Assembly: GCF_029784135.1 (NCBI RefSeq)
Contig: NC_073745.1
Span: 315,136,787-315,200,786, forward strand
From: Toxorhynchites rutilus septentrionalis
Lineage: Eukaryota > Arthropoda > Insecta > Diptera > Culicidae
DNA: 64,000 nt
Reading direction: 5' to 3'
Every line of letters begins with the position of its first letter. Positions within the stretch are counted from its first letter, which is position 1. Below, one piece after another: positions 1-11,068 of the stretch. A program made the translations under genes and the position numbers. The notes beneath the pieces were generated by a model. The model was not told the origin of the DNA and ran no database searches. It saw nothing but the letters and a program-made list of their open reading frames with translations.

Positions 1-403
1 TGTACAGCTTCCGGGCTCGCGTCTTCCCCACCATGTTTTGCCTTTCGTCGTGGTTAGGAGCCTTCTGAACCTTGTATGTACGCAGGCCCTCCCGCTGCTT
101 GGTCCGCTGGACGAATGAACTTGACAAATTCAGCTTATTGGCGACATCCCGAACCGAACTTCTCGGATCACGTCTAAACTGCTTAACTACGCGCTTGTGA
201 TCTTTTTCACTGACGGAGCATCCATTTTTGCCGTTCTTCACCTTCCGGTCGATGTTTAGGTTCTCGAAGTATCGTTTTAGTACTCTGCTGGCCGTGGATT
301 GGACGATTCCCAGCATCTTACCGATGTCCCGATGTGACAACTCCGGATTCTCGAAATGAGTGCACAGGATTAATTCACGACGCTCTTTTTCGTTCGACGA
401 CAT
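1..403 (-). CDS. DD37E Tc1/mariner transposase, N-terminal half, cut by window edge
   Basis: An uninterrupted reading frame runs from an ATG at 403 to the left edge of the window (134 codons). It encodes a paired helix-turn-helix DNA-binding region: it begins MSSNEKERRELIL, then LSHRDIGKMLGI (first HTH), then SSVRDVANKLNLSSSFVQRT (second HTH), and ends near KTRARKLY, just before the catalytic domain would start. This layout matches the mosquito DD37E group of IS630-Tc1-mariner transposases, which excise and paste the element at TA sites in the nucleus. The frame has no stop or frameshift in the visible part, so this copy may be relatively young. A terminal repeat lies upstream at 520-555. The catalytic domain lies outside the window, so activity cannot be judged. 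Confidence 0.85.
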   Translation of the reverse strand, partial: MSSNEKERRELILCTHFENPELSHRDIGKMLGIVQSTASRVLKRYFENLNIDRKVKNGKNGCSVSEKDHKRVVKQFRRDPRSSVRDVANKLNLSSSFVQRTKQREGLRTYKVQKAPNHDERQNMVGKTRARKLY

Positions 404-555
404 ATTTCCAAATTTACGAAAAATTAACAGTGAAGCATGGTCAACGTGATCTATACACTCTTATCTGATTATAAGCGAAAGCTGAAGATATAATTCTTAA
501 AAATAAAATTTCTACAGCGTTTTTTCCGTGATGCAATTTGATGTGACACACCCTT
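404..555 (-). repeat. 5' UTR and terminal inverted repeat of the DD37E element
   Basis: The outer end reads (minus strand) AAGGGTGTGTCACATCAAAT and continues to the TACAG of the inner repeat, followed outward by a TA at 556-557 that would be the target duplication. Nearly the same end sequence occurs at 20235-20278 beside another DD37E relic, which supports the boundary. Confidence 0.75.
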
Positions 556-557
556 TA

Positions 558-988
558 GTCCTACGTCAAAAATCCATCATAATCGTGCCAGTCTCCGACT
601 ATCATCCATATTTTTGTTTTCGTTCGAATCAAACACGTTCCTAAGTTCTGTCCATTCGATTTCGCTCGAAGCACGAAGCTCATTCAAACAAATCGTCCAA
701 TTTCAGTTGTGTGAAAAAAATGTTGACGTCGGTTGTCAATTCGGTTATTCAAGATATCTCACATCCTTGCACTGATCTAGGTTTCGAATTGTTTAGAAAA
801 GGTGAAGTGCTCTGATCACATCCAAATTTTTACGTTCGAAAAAAGTCTCAGTCGTACGGATTCAAACAAAAATGAGAATACCTTTTCCGAAAATGATCGA
901 ATCGAGTCGTTCCAATGAAAGCCAGATACGGCCGTGAACAAGAATAATGCTGTATATTTTCATCACAACCGGCATCATTAGTCAGGAC
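558..988. other. No gene recognised
   Basis: AT-rich sequence with no ORF showing a domain. It begins with TAGTCCTACGTC, part of a palindromic motif that recurs near 21275, 51930 and 59625. Confidence 0.5.
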
Positions 989-1790
989 ATACAGTCAATC
1001 CCAAAATTGAGTATACACCTCGTGCTGCTTTGTTATTTTTGAGGTTTCGGGGTTAAAAAGTAAATAATTAAATGCGATTCAGATTCATAGTAAACTCGAT
1101 TCATTTTACTCTCATGTAGTGATGAGAAAAAAATTAAAATGATCTCATTTCTACTTCATGCTTAAAATACAAACAAAGAATTTCCAATTAAGACGTGACA
1201 AAAATGAATGTACAGTTCAAGTCTTTCTAAAAAAGAAAATTGAAATTAGTTCAGAAATGTTAACGGATAACAAAAACCAATCCCCCAGTATTCCCTTTAG
1301 CGTCCAGCACTTCCTGCAAGCGCCGAGGTGAGATTTCTGTATCGTAATCGTCGTTTTGAGTTCCGCTTTGTTCCCTGAATTTTTATTCTTCAGATGGTTC
1401 TTGATTTCCCACCATAGATACTTAATAGTGTTCAAGTCCGGTGATTACGGAGGTGTTTTGAGTTGATTGCGTCATTATAGAGCAGGTATCCCCGCAGGAT
1501 GAGGTCAGTTTGCATCGGGTTATTATTCTGTTGAAAGTAGTGATCACAAGGGAGACCCAATTTCTGAACGGGGCACTGCAGGTAACGTCTCAGGAAAATC
1601 AATTAAGCCATCGTGTCCATCGCCGAATCGATAAACTCCATGGTTCCAGTTCCAGAAGCCACCAATGTACCATACATCAACTTACTACCGCCGCCGTGTT
1701 TTTCTGTGAGAACCAAATGCTGAACCTGGAGCACCGATCTTTGTGGCCTCCGCAACATCTGTCTCTGTCCGTATGAAAAAAAAGGTGTTA
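989..1790 (-). pseudogene. Tc1-like transposase relic with one terminal repeat
   Basis: Minus-strand translation in mixed frames gives a vertebrate/insect Tc1-style catalytic core. In order it shows KHGGGSKLMYGTLVASGTGT and EFIDSAMD, then DHYFQQNNNPMQTD, where the second catalytic Asp motif QDNDPKHT has decayed, then TPP-SPDLNTIKYLWWEIK, where the third catalytic Glu (NPIE) is now Lys. Downstream, at 989-1020, lies AATCCCAAAATTGAGTATAC, which resembles a Tc1-type terminal repeat. The gene has in-frame stops, lost catalytic residues and no visible N-terminal DNA-binding domain, so it is dead. The transposase would have cut at TA targets. Confidence 0.75.
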
Positions 1791-2696
1791 GATCTTCAAA
1801 TAAGTGTTGGTTGTCACAAGTAAATCGAAGAAATCCTCTATAAAATTCGTAAATAGTTTCCAGGCTTTCCTATGATTAAGGAGCCCAAACTTGTAAACTA
1901 ATTTTAGTATTTCACATGAAAATAAGAATATATCACATAGACATGAATTCCCAGTCTGCGGTTTTACTGCAGTATTTTTATTTTGGACAATCCTGACCCG
2001 TGAATCAGTTGGCGATCGCCATCAAAAGTATTACATTCAGACATAACACCGGACATTTTCGAGAACGAGCATGAAGGTGATTCGACTAGCAAGGTGCAGC
2101 AAGACAACAACTTCGAAAGGGAGATGAATAGACTGATACTAGATATCGCCAACCGGATTACTAAATATCAAGAAGAAGTAAACTTTCACTTGAAGCAGTT
2201 TTTGCTCCCCTAACTTGGATGCCATCTTGAGAATCGAAAAGTGAACGTCAAAATTGAAATTGAAGAATCATTCCACACGCACACACCTACAAAAATGAAG
2301 GGTGTTGAGGTTTTTGCAATTTACACCTTAAATTATCCAATTTTTGATCGTCCCACCCCTTACACACTGAAGAAGAAAGGCTCTTTCATCTGAAAACGAA
2401 ATACCATATTCTTCGTGTCAGGCCAAAAGATTTTTGCTTCTTTACTTGGTTTTGATACGTTATCGATGGTACATGATACTGATTATTTCCTCTACCATTT
2501 AAGTCTATGGTTCTCTCCGAGGATCCTGTGCATCGTTTTTCAGGCATTTACTGTAGTTTCCTCTGCTAGCGACCAAATCTTGCCGAATCTCGTCTAATTT
2601 GCTCCCTTATGCGTTTTATCACGTTTTTCGTCCTGACTGTTCTGCTGCAGTCTCCATTATGAACAGGCAATTCAATCTTTTAAAGGTACAAAAGAC
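1791..2696. other. No gene recognised
   Basis: Only short ORFs without recognisable domains. A small CA-rich run (CACACGCACACACC) lies near 2275. Confidence 0.4.
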
Positions 2697-2710
2697 AAAG
2701 TGCCGACACA

Positions 2711-3137
2711 TTTAGTCCGCAAAAATACCATCGCTAACTGGCAACGCAAGTGGAATGAAGATGAATTGGGCCGGTGGTTTCACTCGATTATCCCTAAGGT
2801 TAGCCTCAAACCATGGTTCAAAAGTCTGGACTTGAGTCGGGACTTTATTCGCACCTTCTCCCGACTCATGTCCAATCACTGTTCGTTAGATGCACTACTC
2901 TTTCGTTTCAATCTTGCCAGCAGCAATCTCTGCGTTTGTGGCCAAGGTTATCACGACATCGAGCACATTGTTTGGTCGTGCGAGGTGTATCTGGTCGCCA
3001 GATCGAATTTAGAAAACTCCCTTCGGGCCCGAGGGAGACAGCCCAATGTGCCGGTGAGAGATGTGTTGGCTCGGTTAGACCTTGATTACATGTCCCATAT
3101 ATATGTTTTTCTTAAAGCTATAGATCTTCGTGTGTGA
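2711..3137 (+). pseudogene. ORF2 C-terminus of I-clade LINE (post-RNase H zinc-binding tail)
   Basis: About 140 codons remain open. They cover the conserved C-terminal region after RNase H: ELGRWFHSIIPKVSLKPW, then RLMSNHCSLDALLFR, then the Cys/His cluster CVCGQGYHDIEHIVWSC, then the terminal KAIDLRV and a stop. The reading frame starts inside the target duplication, so there is no native start codon. The same region is found at 42779-43563 and 54474-54845. It encodes no complete enzyme. Confidence 0.88.
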
Positions 3138-3486
3138 TTGTCCCTACATCCTTATACCCTCCTTTCCTTCCTTTGCGGGTAATTCGTCCCCTTGCTATAA
3201 ATAGTAGAATAAGTTGAAATGTAAATACACTATAGATATACGAATAGATTTATGAAATGAGTGTTCATCAACATTGTTACAATTTCCTTATATCCCATCC
3301 TTCTCCTAAAAATATGTCACCCTCCTAAACTCGAGTACACCGCGAGTAATCGGTTTTCCACCTTACTAACCATAGATGTAAGAAAAATGTTTATATATAT
3401 ATAGTTTTAAAATTATATTTAAGAATTCGGCTCCTTTAAACTTAAGTAACTGAGCCTGTAAAAATAAACGAATTAATAAAAAAAAA
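2711..3486 (+). mobile_element. 5'-truncated I-clade LINE insertion with 14-bp target duplication
   Basis: A dead-on-arrival retrotransposon copy. It holds only the last part of ORF2, a 3' UTR and a poly(A) tail at 3477-3489. It is flanked by AAAGTGCCGACACA at 2697-2710 and again at 3487-3500, which fixes both ends. The sequence is closely related to the 3' end of the larger copy at 54111-58432, including the shared stretch just before AATTCGGCTCC in the UTR. Target-primed reverse transcription explains the 5' truncation and the tail. Confidence 0.92.
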
Positions 3487-3777
3487 AAAGTGCCGACACA
3501 CTCATAGCTGTTGAACACATCTGAGAATGTCACATTTAAAACGACTTTCATGCGTAAAGTTATCAAATGGAGTTGCGTAGTTGCTCCAGCGATAAACCAG
3601 ATCTCGACGTTTTATGCATTTATGCGACGTTTAATGTAATTTGGTATTGACGAAAAAAAATTAGAATTCATGTACTCTTCTCTTGGAAGATTCTCGATGA
3701 TCAAAAAATCAAAACATTGAGCGTTTTGAGGCATTGAGCTGGAATTCTGCAGAAGTCATTTGTTTTTGCATCGGTAA

Positions 3778-4045
3778 ACGGTACTATTAATAACACAACA
3801 ATGGAAGCTCGATATCAACAGTTCCGCTGTGTATAGTCCAACGAACAATAGAAATATTCTCACGCCTAAATGGCTACTGTGTAATAGACAAGAATGTGTA
3901 TCGAAGAGAGAGGAATACTCTTACGCCAAAAAAGGCTGCTGTGTAATATACAACAAAATTATCGTTAGATAAAAATGTACGCTCTGTTCAGTTGAATTGC
4001 TAAAATGGGCCTAACAAAACAAATGGAATAAAAAAAATCACAAAT
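3778..4045 (+). mobile_element. Diverged SINE copy (family S, headless)
   Basis: Shares the body of the SINE at 41596-42081: TAATAACACAACAATG, TACGCC..AAATGGCTACTGTGTAAT (duplicated here at about 3863 and 3935) and the tail end AATGGAATAAAAAAAATC. It lacks the tRNA-like head. Divergence is greater than for the copies at 21747, 27615 and 41596. Confidence 0.6.
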
Positions 4046-4786
4046 CTGTCACTTTTTTTTCAATACTAACAGTCCAATCACTGATTTAGGCCAGATATTC
4101 ATGATACAACCCTCGTAAATTCAATAGTTCACACGAGAGCATCAAAATTGGTTTACGTAACATAACAATTCGATCATCAAATTACGAACCCTTGAATAAT
4201 CAATCACAATAAACGGAACCCAATATTATTTCACGTGGGGTCGGTCATTACTTGAGGAATAATATGACAGAAGGTTCAACACTCCACAGAACCATAAATC
4301 TACTGTTAGTTGCCACCCCGATCGCGAATGCTGCAATAAACATAGCATTATGAGCTTACACAAGTCTTAGCTGAGCCATGTTAACCAACCAGCTTGCATT
4401 GACTTTGCCTCTACATCATAAGCTTGCTCGCTCGCCCAACAGAGATAGAGAGCAAAAAAAAAAAGTTGTCATCAATGCCTCATGGCCGCCAGCGCTAGAG
4501 TTGATGCCCGCGAGTGGCACTTTTGACGACGACGATGTTGATGAAGCAATGCAATGTAGCCCTATCCGATCGCACACCGAGCAACACCCACGCGACACTC
4601 AGCAGTGTATTAGCCATTAGTTTGCTTTATTTTCACCCTATATTGGCACCGAACCGGTCGGAGGCGCCGCTGCTGAACCCGTGCTGGGCGCACCACCGCC
4701 GCCTAATGGTACCTCAGGCTTCAAGTTTTTGGTATATCATTCATAATTCTCGCGAGAGAGAGACAGAGAGAGAAATGCGTGGGGGA
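4046..4786. other. No gene recognised
   Basis: Contains a GC-richer patch at about 4480-4710 with overlapping short ORFs but no domain, and a GAGAGAGACAGAGAGAG run near 4752. Confidence 0.4.
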
Positions 4787-4787
4787 G

Positions 4788-6728
4788 ATAGGGGTAAGAC
4801 GGACATGTTATGGAAAACTTCAATTGTATCTTCTAAACTCATTTTTTCAAAAATTTAAAAGCAGTTTCTTACAGTTCAATATACTGGTTTTCGAAATAAC
4901 TGGCCAAATGTTTTATAAAAATATGTTTTCCCATGTTTTTTACGGAAAATAAAGCAAGCAGAAAAGTAGAACATTTTTATCGATGCGGGTATAATGGACA
5001 AGATGTGTTGGGGGGTAATGGACAGTGTCCATAATATACGAAGCGTAGAGGTTTATCACTCGCGAGAGGAATAATTTCACTCTCTCTCAGTGTTTGTGCG
5101 TCCAGTAACTGAAATAGAACAAAAAAAAAGAGCAAAATAAGAAAAGAGTTCAATATTGTTCCCTTCACTTTCCATCATGCATTGGATGTGATTATGGATG
5201 TGACCAGGGAGAATGAAAAAAACAAATCAGGGAAAATCAGGATAGTTCATATGAGGTTGTCCGGAGAGTTCGTACCCATTTTTGAGAAACAAAAGTATTA
5301 TTTTTTGAATTTTATATGCACAGTGTTGTTTTGCAATCAATTCAGGAAGTTCTGATATCTTTCAGGTAGCCAAACATTATCTAATTATGGAAGCTAATTT
5401 GTCCAGTTGCGAGCAGTATTTGTGGGAATGTATCGACTGGTTGCTTGGTAGAAGCTCACAATACAGAATTCCTCTCCAATACCACCTGAACCAGATCATA
5501 TTTTTTTTTCACGTGAAGTCAGTCTGATTGTTTTAAATGACCTGTTTTCATGACCCGCCACAATTTGCTTTAAAAAAATCGATGCATAGATGAAACTCAC
5601 AAGTCGTAACGATTTACGTAACCATGTTTCAACCGATGCACATGAACGGAGATTTTAAACATATGAAGTGTACCTGCTAATTCATTTGTCGTGTCTCACT
5701 GATCGTTCTTACAACTTTTTGCTTTACAAACAATTTAATATATATTCTTCAAGAAATAAAACACTTTTTAATAATAATTACAGTTTAATAAAAAAAAAAG
5801 ATGCTTACACGTTCTTACTTCTAAAATTCTTGTACATTGGATGTTATTTGCTGCGAACATGTAATGAAACCTGTATCGTTTTTATTTAACTGTACATAAT
5901 TTTTGGTCGCTAATATTCCTTTCATCGTTTCCGTTCCAATTCTGTTTCTACTCTTCGTTTTATTGAGATTGAATTGCGAGAACCTTCAGGCATATGATTC
6001 TTATAGATTATATTTGTTTCACGTCAATTTCAAAATTCAAAAAATGTCGACACTGTACCTTCGAAAATGCGAACAGATAGAGTATAATCGAAAGGAAGAG
6101 TAAGCATCATGTAAGCGCGGACCAGAAAACTTTTTAATGTAGACTATTATGACAGTTCTCATACACAACCAGCAAAACTCCCAGTATATTTATATGGATT
6201 TTTTTTCTGAGCAAAAAGTAAAAAGTAAAAAATGCAAAAAGCAAAGAGTAAAAAATCAGGGAAAATCAGGATCATTTTATAAAAATCAGGGAAAATTGAG
6301 TGTTTGTCAGGATATCAGGGAGCGTGCCAAAAAGTCTGGGAAATCCTGAAAAATCAGGAAGGTTGGCATCTCTGGATGTGACTGTCCATTTCATCCCCCC
6401 AGTGCAATTATTTCAATAATTTAAATTTACCACTTATGAATGAATTTACTTTTCCGTACATACCTAATAACGCTTCTCTGTCAACTAACAAACTGAAATA
6501 TAACCATCAGTGAATTCAATTTTGCAATTAAACCACTCAAAATACCTCATATCGAATGGTTTTTGTTTCTCTATTCCACGTTTGATCAGTATTCATTGTC
6601 ATAGGATGGTTTAAATATTATAGAATAGCATGTAGAAGGGTTTCCCATCAACAGAAATTTGAAATTCATAATGCAACTATACAAATCAACCAGCTGTCCA
6701 TTATACCCCCACTGTCCGTCTTACCCGC
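4788..6728. mobile_element. Candidate pogo-like/Tc1-type MITE with inverted subterminal motif arrays
   Basis: The left side carries GGGGTAAGACGGACA (about 4792), GGGTATAATGGACA (about 4986) and GGGGTAATGGACA (about 5011), all forward. The right side carries the same motif reversed: TGTCCATTTCATCCCCC (about 6387), TGTCCATTATACCCCC (about 6694) and TGTCCGTCTTACCC (about 6713). ATAGGGG lies just outside on both sides. Such inverted motif arrays are typical of non-autonomous DNA elements. The exact ends and target duplication are not clear. A second element (5205-6374) sits inside. Confidence 0.5.
5205..6374. mobile_element. hAT-like non-autonomous element with 8-bp target duplication
   Basis: GATGTGAC occurs at 5197-5204 and 6375-6382, directly flanking the segment. 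The right end, read inward from the outside, is CAGAGATGCCAACCTTCC, a typical hAT terminus. The left end starts CAGGGAGAATG and is degenerate. Both ends carry the subterminal phrase AATCAGGGAAAATCAGG. The interior has no transposase. Near 5250, GGTTGTCCGGAGAGTTCGTA resembles a mariner end but was not resolved. Confidence 0.7.
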
Positions 6729-8558
6729 GGCTCCCCTATGTTCGGGAGGGAGTTGGTTTTCATTTTCATACATTGGGAACACCAATTCCATTAACAATAG
6801 GGCCGACCTCGAGATTCGGTCTACTCGCACTAAATTGGCGGCGGAAATTTTTACACGGTTTGGGAAGTTTGTGTCAGCATACGTTTGTTTAGTTTTCGAT
6901 AATCAACGCGTTGGGTGGAATTTCGCAATTAGAATTTAAATTAGTTTGAGTTCGTAATACGCAACCAGTAGAACCACTTCAACATGATGGAATGAATAAA
7001 TATTCTGTGACAGAGAAGATGATATGAAAGTGAAAACACAGTTGAACAAACAAAATCCTATGTTCTTCTGGATATCGCACAAAATTCAAAATTCCATCCT
7101 ATCATATTACTTTGTCCAAGCACATAAACTATAGCTTAGTGAAGTTAGCTCATTTGCTAAGCACTGTGTAAACCTTTCAAAGTTAACTCACGTTACACGC
7201 AATGTTTGTGATAGATGTGGGCAACCACCTCGGTCAAAGATATAAAATGTGCATCGAAAGTCTCTGTTGTGTGCGAAGTCGCGACATGACTCCAGACGGA
7301 AATAACCCTCTGCTGCCTACGCACGCTTTAATCGTCGCTGTCACAGTTTGTGGTTATCGTGCAAAATTTGAGACGCCGATCATATTTCGAATAAACTTCG
7401 ATTTCCGGCGGCTTGATGAAATATAAAAATCTAAACTAAACGTTTTCAATCATTGCTTCACTTAATCAGTTGTTTATTTTGGCCAAAGACCAAAGCACCA
7501 ACCGATGAGACATGCCGATGGAGCAGATTTTGTGATCACACCAAACACCACATCCACTAAATGACGCGTAGGCGTTGTGATCAGAACGTAGCGAACTTTG
7601 TTGACACCCACAGCCCGCAACTTGCAACCGCAAGCAGATCTGAACGTCGAAACAAATGCTAGCCATCGAATCTACATCACAAACCAGACTCTGGAGGTGC
7701 GAATGGCGGATGGCGAGCTTCATTACGGAGAATGGAAGATCATGTTGACATGGCGTTCAGGGACATGCGTAGGATGACCGTAGCTTGACCGAAAACGGGC
7801 TGAGTGCTCACAAACGAGTGGTGTGTATGTGTTTGCAGTAATACAAGCCATTCGATTAAACTGATATTGTCTGAAAATCTTTTCCGAACAGCGGCCACCG
7901 TGTCAATGCTGTAAATTCCCGTAACTTATATTCTGAACAGAAACATGTTGATACTGTGCGTTTTTTGGATTTGGAGACAGATTACACTTTGTGTACACGA
8001 TGTTATTTTTATACAATTGTCCATAACTTATTATGGAAATGAAATGAAATAACGCAATTCTGCAGAAACATAAAGTACTGATTTTACGCTGTAGATTCTG
8101 ACATTTAGAGTTGACGGAATCACGAGGAAATTGTACACAATCATCTGGCAAACCCAACATTATTGCGTAGAGCAGTTGGAAAACAGCTCGGAATAATGTG
8201 TATTATCATTCCTAAATTTCAATGTTTTTATCATTTTTGGAATTTGTTGGCTTAAGTGTGTGCGTGCGAGTTGTATCTAAAGTGGTTCAATGATTTTGTT
8301 GATAAATTCCTGACTAAATCGTACATTCTACTTCGCTTTGGCTTTACTGCACAAAGAACATTTCAGAACATCCTTTCAAGAATCAGCGCTCTGTGATCAA
8401 GATTCGCCATAATCTTATCGTTGCACCGGACATTCTAGGAGAAACTTGTAGAGATTATATAGTTGATCTAAAACGAAGAGTTGGGGTAATGATCCTCAAT
8501 GCACCACCAATCAGTTGAATAAAAGTGCAGAATGCAGATCACAGTGCTTTGCACTTGA
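6729..8558. other. No gene recognised
   Basis: Short ORFs only. A cysteine-rich minus-strand ORF at 7466-7723 was considered and rejected as a defensin. Confidence 0.4.
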
Positions 8559-8616
8559 TACTTCGTTGAGACGACGAAGTTCCTCTAGAAACGTTAGTAA
8601 CATTGAAAGAGAAAAT
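8559..8616 (+). repeat. 3' tail fragment of Feilai-like SINE
   Basis: TACTTCGTTGAGACGACGAA followed by GTTCCTCTAGAAACGTTAGT and AACATTGAA matches the last part of the complete SINE at 10329-10604. Confidence 0.7.
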
Positions 8617-8800
8617 GTATTTCTCTATGGTGATATCATCAAACCATACCAAAAATGCTGTCACATTCCAGTCACATCGAAGCCCACAGCGTATAGTGAA
8701 GGACTCCATCGACAAGCAAACTTCCAAGAGATATTGACGAATTTACGCAAAGCTGAATCAGCTCATGCGACATCTACATTAGAACTCGGACCACAAATTT

Positions 8801-9331
8801 GAGGGTGTTTGTTTATTTTACGCACTGAACAGCAATATTCGGTGGTGATTATTCATTTTATTTCAATTTAGATTCATTTCAGCCATTGAATGTCGTCAGT
8901 ATATGGTAAGAAAGTTGGAGTTCTGTATATTTACGATGGTTTCAACACGCTATTTGACCAAAGTCATAGATAATCTTCGAAAATTTTAAGTTTGATAATG
9001 CATACCGGTTATTGATACTATGGATAATTGCGATGAAATCGATAACATATCAAATTGGCTGATATCATTGATTATGTGGGGGTCGATACGAGAAGGATTT
9101 GCAGTATTTTTAACGCAAAACACCCTATTCATCGTTTACTTAATTGAAAAAAATTAAAGTTACAATACTTATAACAAGCCATTCCTCGTAATATACATAG
9201 CACATTGTAAAATGATGATTTTCTAACCTTTTCAGCGTGGAAAGAATACATGAAACCGGGAAATTTGAAGATAAACTCTGCTTTGTCTAGAAAATTTGAA
9301 CGAATTTCATACCAAAAAACAAAACACCCTC
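8801..9331. repeat. Candidate MITE with GAGGGTGTTT inverted ends
   Basis: The left end GAGGGTGTTTGTTTATTTTA and the right end, read on the minus strand as GAGGGTGTTTTGTTTTTTGG, are inverted repeats 531 bp apart. Another internal copy of the motif (AAAACACCCT) lies at about 9116. No clear target duplication and no coding content. Confidence 0.45.
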
Positions 9332-10242
9332 ATTTTACTCGCTGTGCCATCTGGTTGTAAATCCAACGTAAATTCGTCAATTGAAGTAAAAGTAAAAGCA
9401 GTAAAAGCGGAATGGAACTCGACCTAGATCCTGCAAACAACTTTTTTCGCATTGCAATTAAGATTTTGTTGGCGATTCTACGCTTAGAAACAACTGAACT
9501 CTGAATAATTTATCTTGTAAGCATTGCGAGAACGTTGACAATTCCCAGTTCTGTCCATTTGAATATGTTTTGTTAACTACGGCACAGCTCACTTCATTAT
9601 TTATTCTCTCATGGGCTCGGAAAGACTGTTTCAACTTGGTCATCAACACCTGTAAAATGGAATAGCGAATTGCGGACACGAGAGGTTGTCTTGGCGAACG
9701 AACTTGCTTTGATGATAGAAGAATATAGATGGGGAAGTTTCATGGGTTAGTATCGGTGCTAATCCTCTACTTTTAATTCTCTTTCCAGCTTTGCAGATTT
9801 CAACAACATTTCTTCCAATCTCTTATCAATCTTTCTTCCAATGTCTAACTTCTCAACTGGTGTGTCGTTTCTTTGCTCCGGAATAAGTGCCCGAGTCTAC
9901 CCAACCTCTCCCCCAGATTCCTCTCCCTATTCCCTCTGATTTCTACCGGAAGAACATCTGTCAATACTGACAGATATTTTTTTCGCCTCATACGTAACCT
10001 TCTCGGAGCAATGTTGGGTTATTACGTTTACAAACATTCAATTTGGGCATTTACATTTATCGACAATTATACCAGTCAAAACAAAGCTAAACTTGACTGA
10101 TACACTGAACAAAAAATATATACACAAACAATTTATAGTGACCGTTTAGGCTCTGATCGTTTTTGTCATAAGCGCATTTGTTATCTTCGATCAATACAGA
10201 CCATCATGGAACACACATTACAAAGCCTCAGCACAACTAATA
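9332..10242. other. No gene recognised
   Basis: Short ORFs without domains. It includes the low-complexity GTAAAAGTAAAAGCAGTAAAAG near 9390. Confidence 0.4.
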
Positions 10243-10818
10243 CACTGCGTTTCACAGCTATAGAACCACTCATTTCTTCTGAGTCTCCAGAGCTATGTAA
10301 GAAGTCGGTTGAATTGAGTGTAGGATATGTACTCCCGTGGCCGAGTGGTTAGCGTCACACCTAACACGCCGTGGGTGGGGTTAGGGTTCGATTCCCGCTC
10401 TGGTCGGGGGAATTTTTCGTCAAAGCAATTTCCACCGACTTGCACTGTGGTCACGCGTATTCTAGAGCTTGCCACTTAAAATGCATTCTAGGCGTGTTAT
10501 TTGGCATAGAAATCTCAACTATGTACTAGTAAAAATGACACAAGTAATACTGCGTTGAGGTGGCGATGTTCCTCTAGGAACGTTAGTGCCATTTGAGAAG
10601 AAGAAGTGTAGGATATAATAACTATCTTCATTTAGAAGACTGGCCATTTGAACTTTATTGTTGTGTTCAGGCGCGAAACAATAAAGAACTAAAATTCCAG
10701 TGTTTCATAACTATAGAACCAGATGGAAAAACTCTCACTCCTTTACAAAATTAACGTCAATACATGTCTCTGAATACTTAGAAAAAAATGAGTGGTTCTA
10801 TAGTTGTGAACCGCAGTG
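10243..10818. mobile_element. TA-flanked Tc1/mariner-type MITE, interrupted by a SINE
   Basis: Terminal inverted repeats: left CACTGCGTTTCACAGCTATA followed by GAACCACTC, and right (minus strand) CACTGCGGTTCACAACTATA followed by GAACCACTC. Each is flanked by TA (10241-10242 and 10819-10820). Without the SINE at 10329-10604 and one TSD copy, the MITE is about 288 bp. It is non-coding. Confidence 0.82.
10329..10604 (+). mobile_element. Feilai-like tRNA-derived SINE with 12-bp target duplication
   Basis: Starts GTACTCCCGTGGCCGAGTGG, containing a pol III A box (TGGCCGAGTGG). The B box follows as GGTTCGATTCC at about 10385. The tRNA-unrelated body reads TTTTTCGTCAAAGCAATTTC, and the tail ends in GAAGAAG repeats. 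AGTGTAGGATAT flanks it at 10317-10328 and 10605-10616. Transcription would be by RNA polymerase III from the internal promoter, with mobilisation by a LINE in trans. The intact boxes and duplication suggest a fairly recent insertion. The Feilai name is by recalled similarity. Confidence 0.9.
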
Positions 10819-10859
10819 TAAATTCTATTGACTTATTTTTGATGCAGAATTACGTCTTC

Positions 10860-10985
10860 CATTAGTACTAAATCAAAAAATATATCACGTTTTAATTAAA
10901 TAGTTTTCACGTTCAGAACTATGTTATGCTGCGAACAGATTTTGATGATTCGCATCCCAATCGAATTAGAATGTTTCTAGGATTT
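10860..10985 (+). repeat. Dispersed repeat family (TGATGATTCGCAT type), copy 1
   Basis: GCGAACAGATTTTGATGATT followed by CGCATCCCAATCGAATTAGA closely matches stretches at 21530-21580 and 25117-25160. The family is not identified. Confidence 0.55.
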
Positions 10986-11068
10986 GTTTGATATGCTATA
11001 ATAGTTCGGCTGAAAAGTTTATAAGGTAAAACAATTTTTTTTTGCAAAATTCAATTTTATTATTCAAC

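Noticed and set aside
5248..5560. Possible mariner remnant starting GGTTGTCCGGAGAGTTCGTA
   Set aside because: No convincing transposase motif could be read in any frame and no second end was found.
7466..7723. Cysteine-rich minus-strand ORF resembling a defensin
   Set aside because: The cysteine spacing does not fit the CSab pattern, there is no signal peptide at the start, and no splice context is visible.
10329..10400. Genuine tRNA gene
   Set aside because: The A and B boxes belong to a SINE head; there is no acceptor stem, and a SINE body plus target duplication follows.
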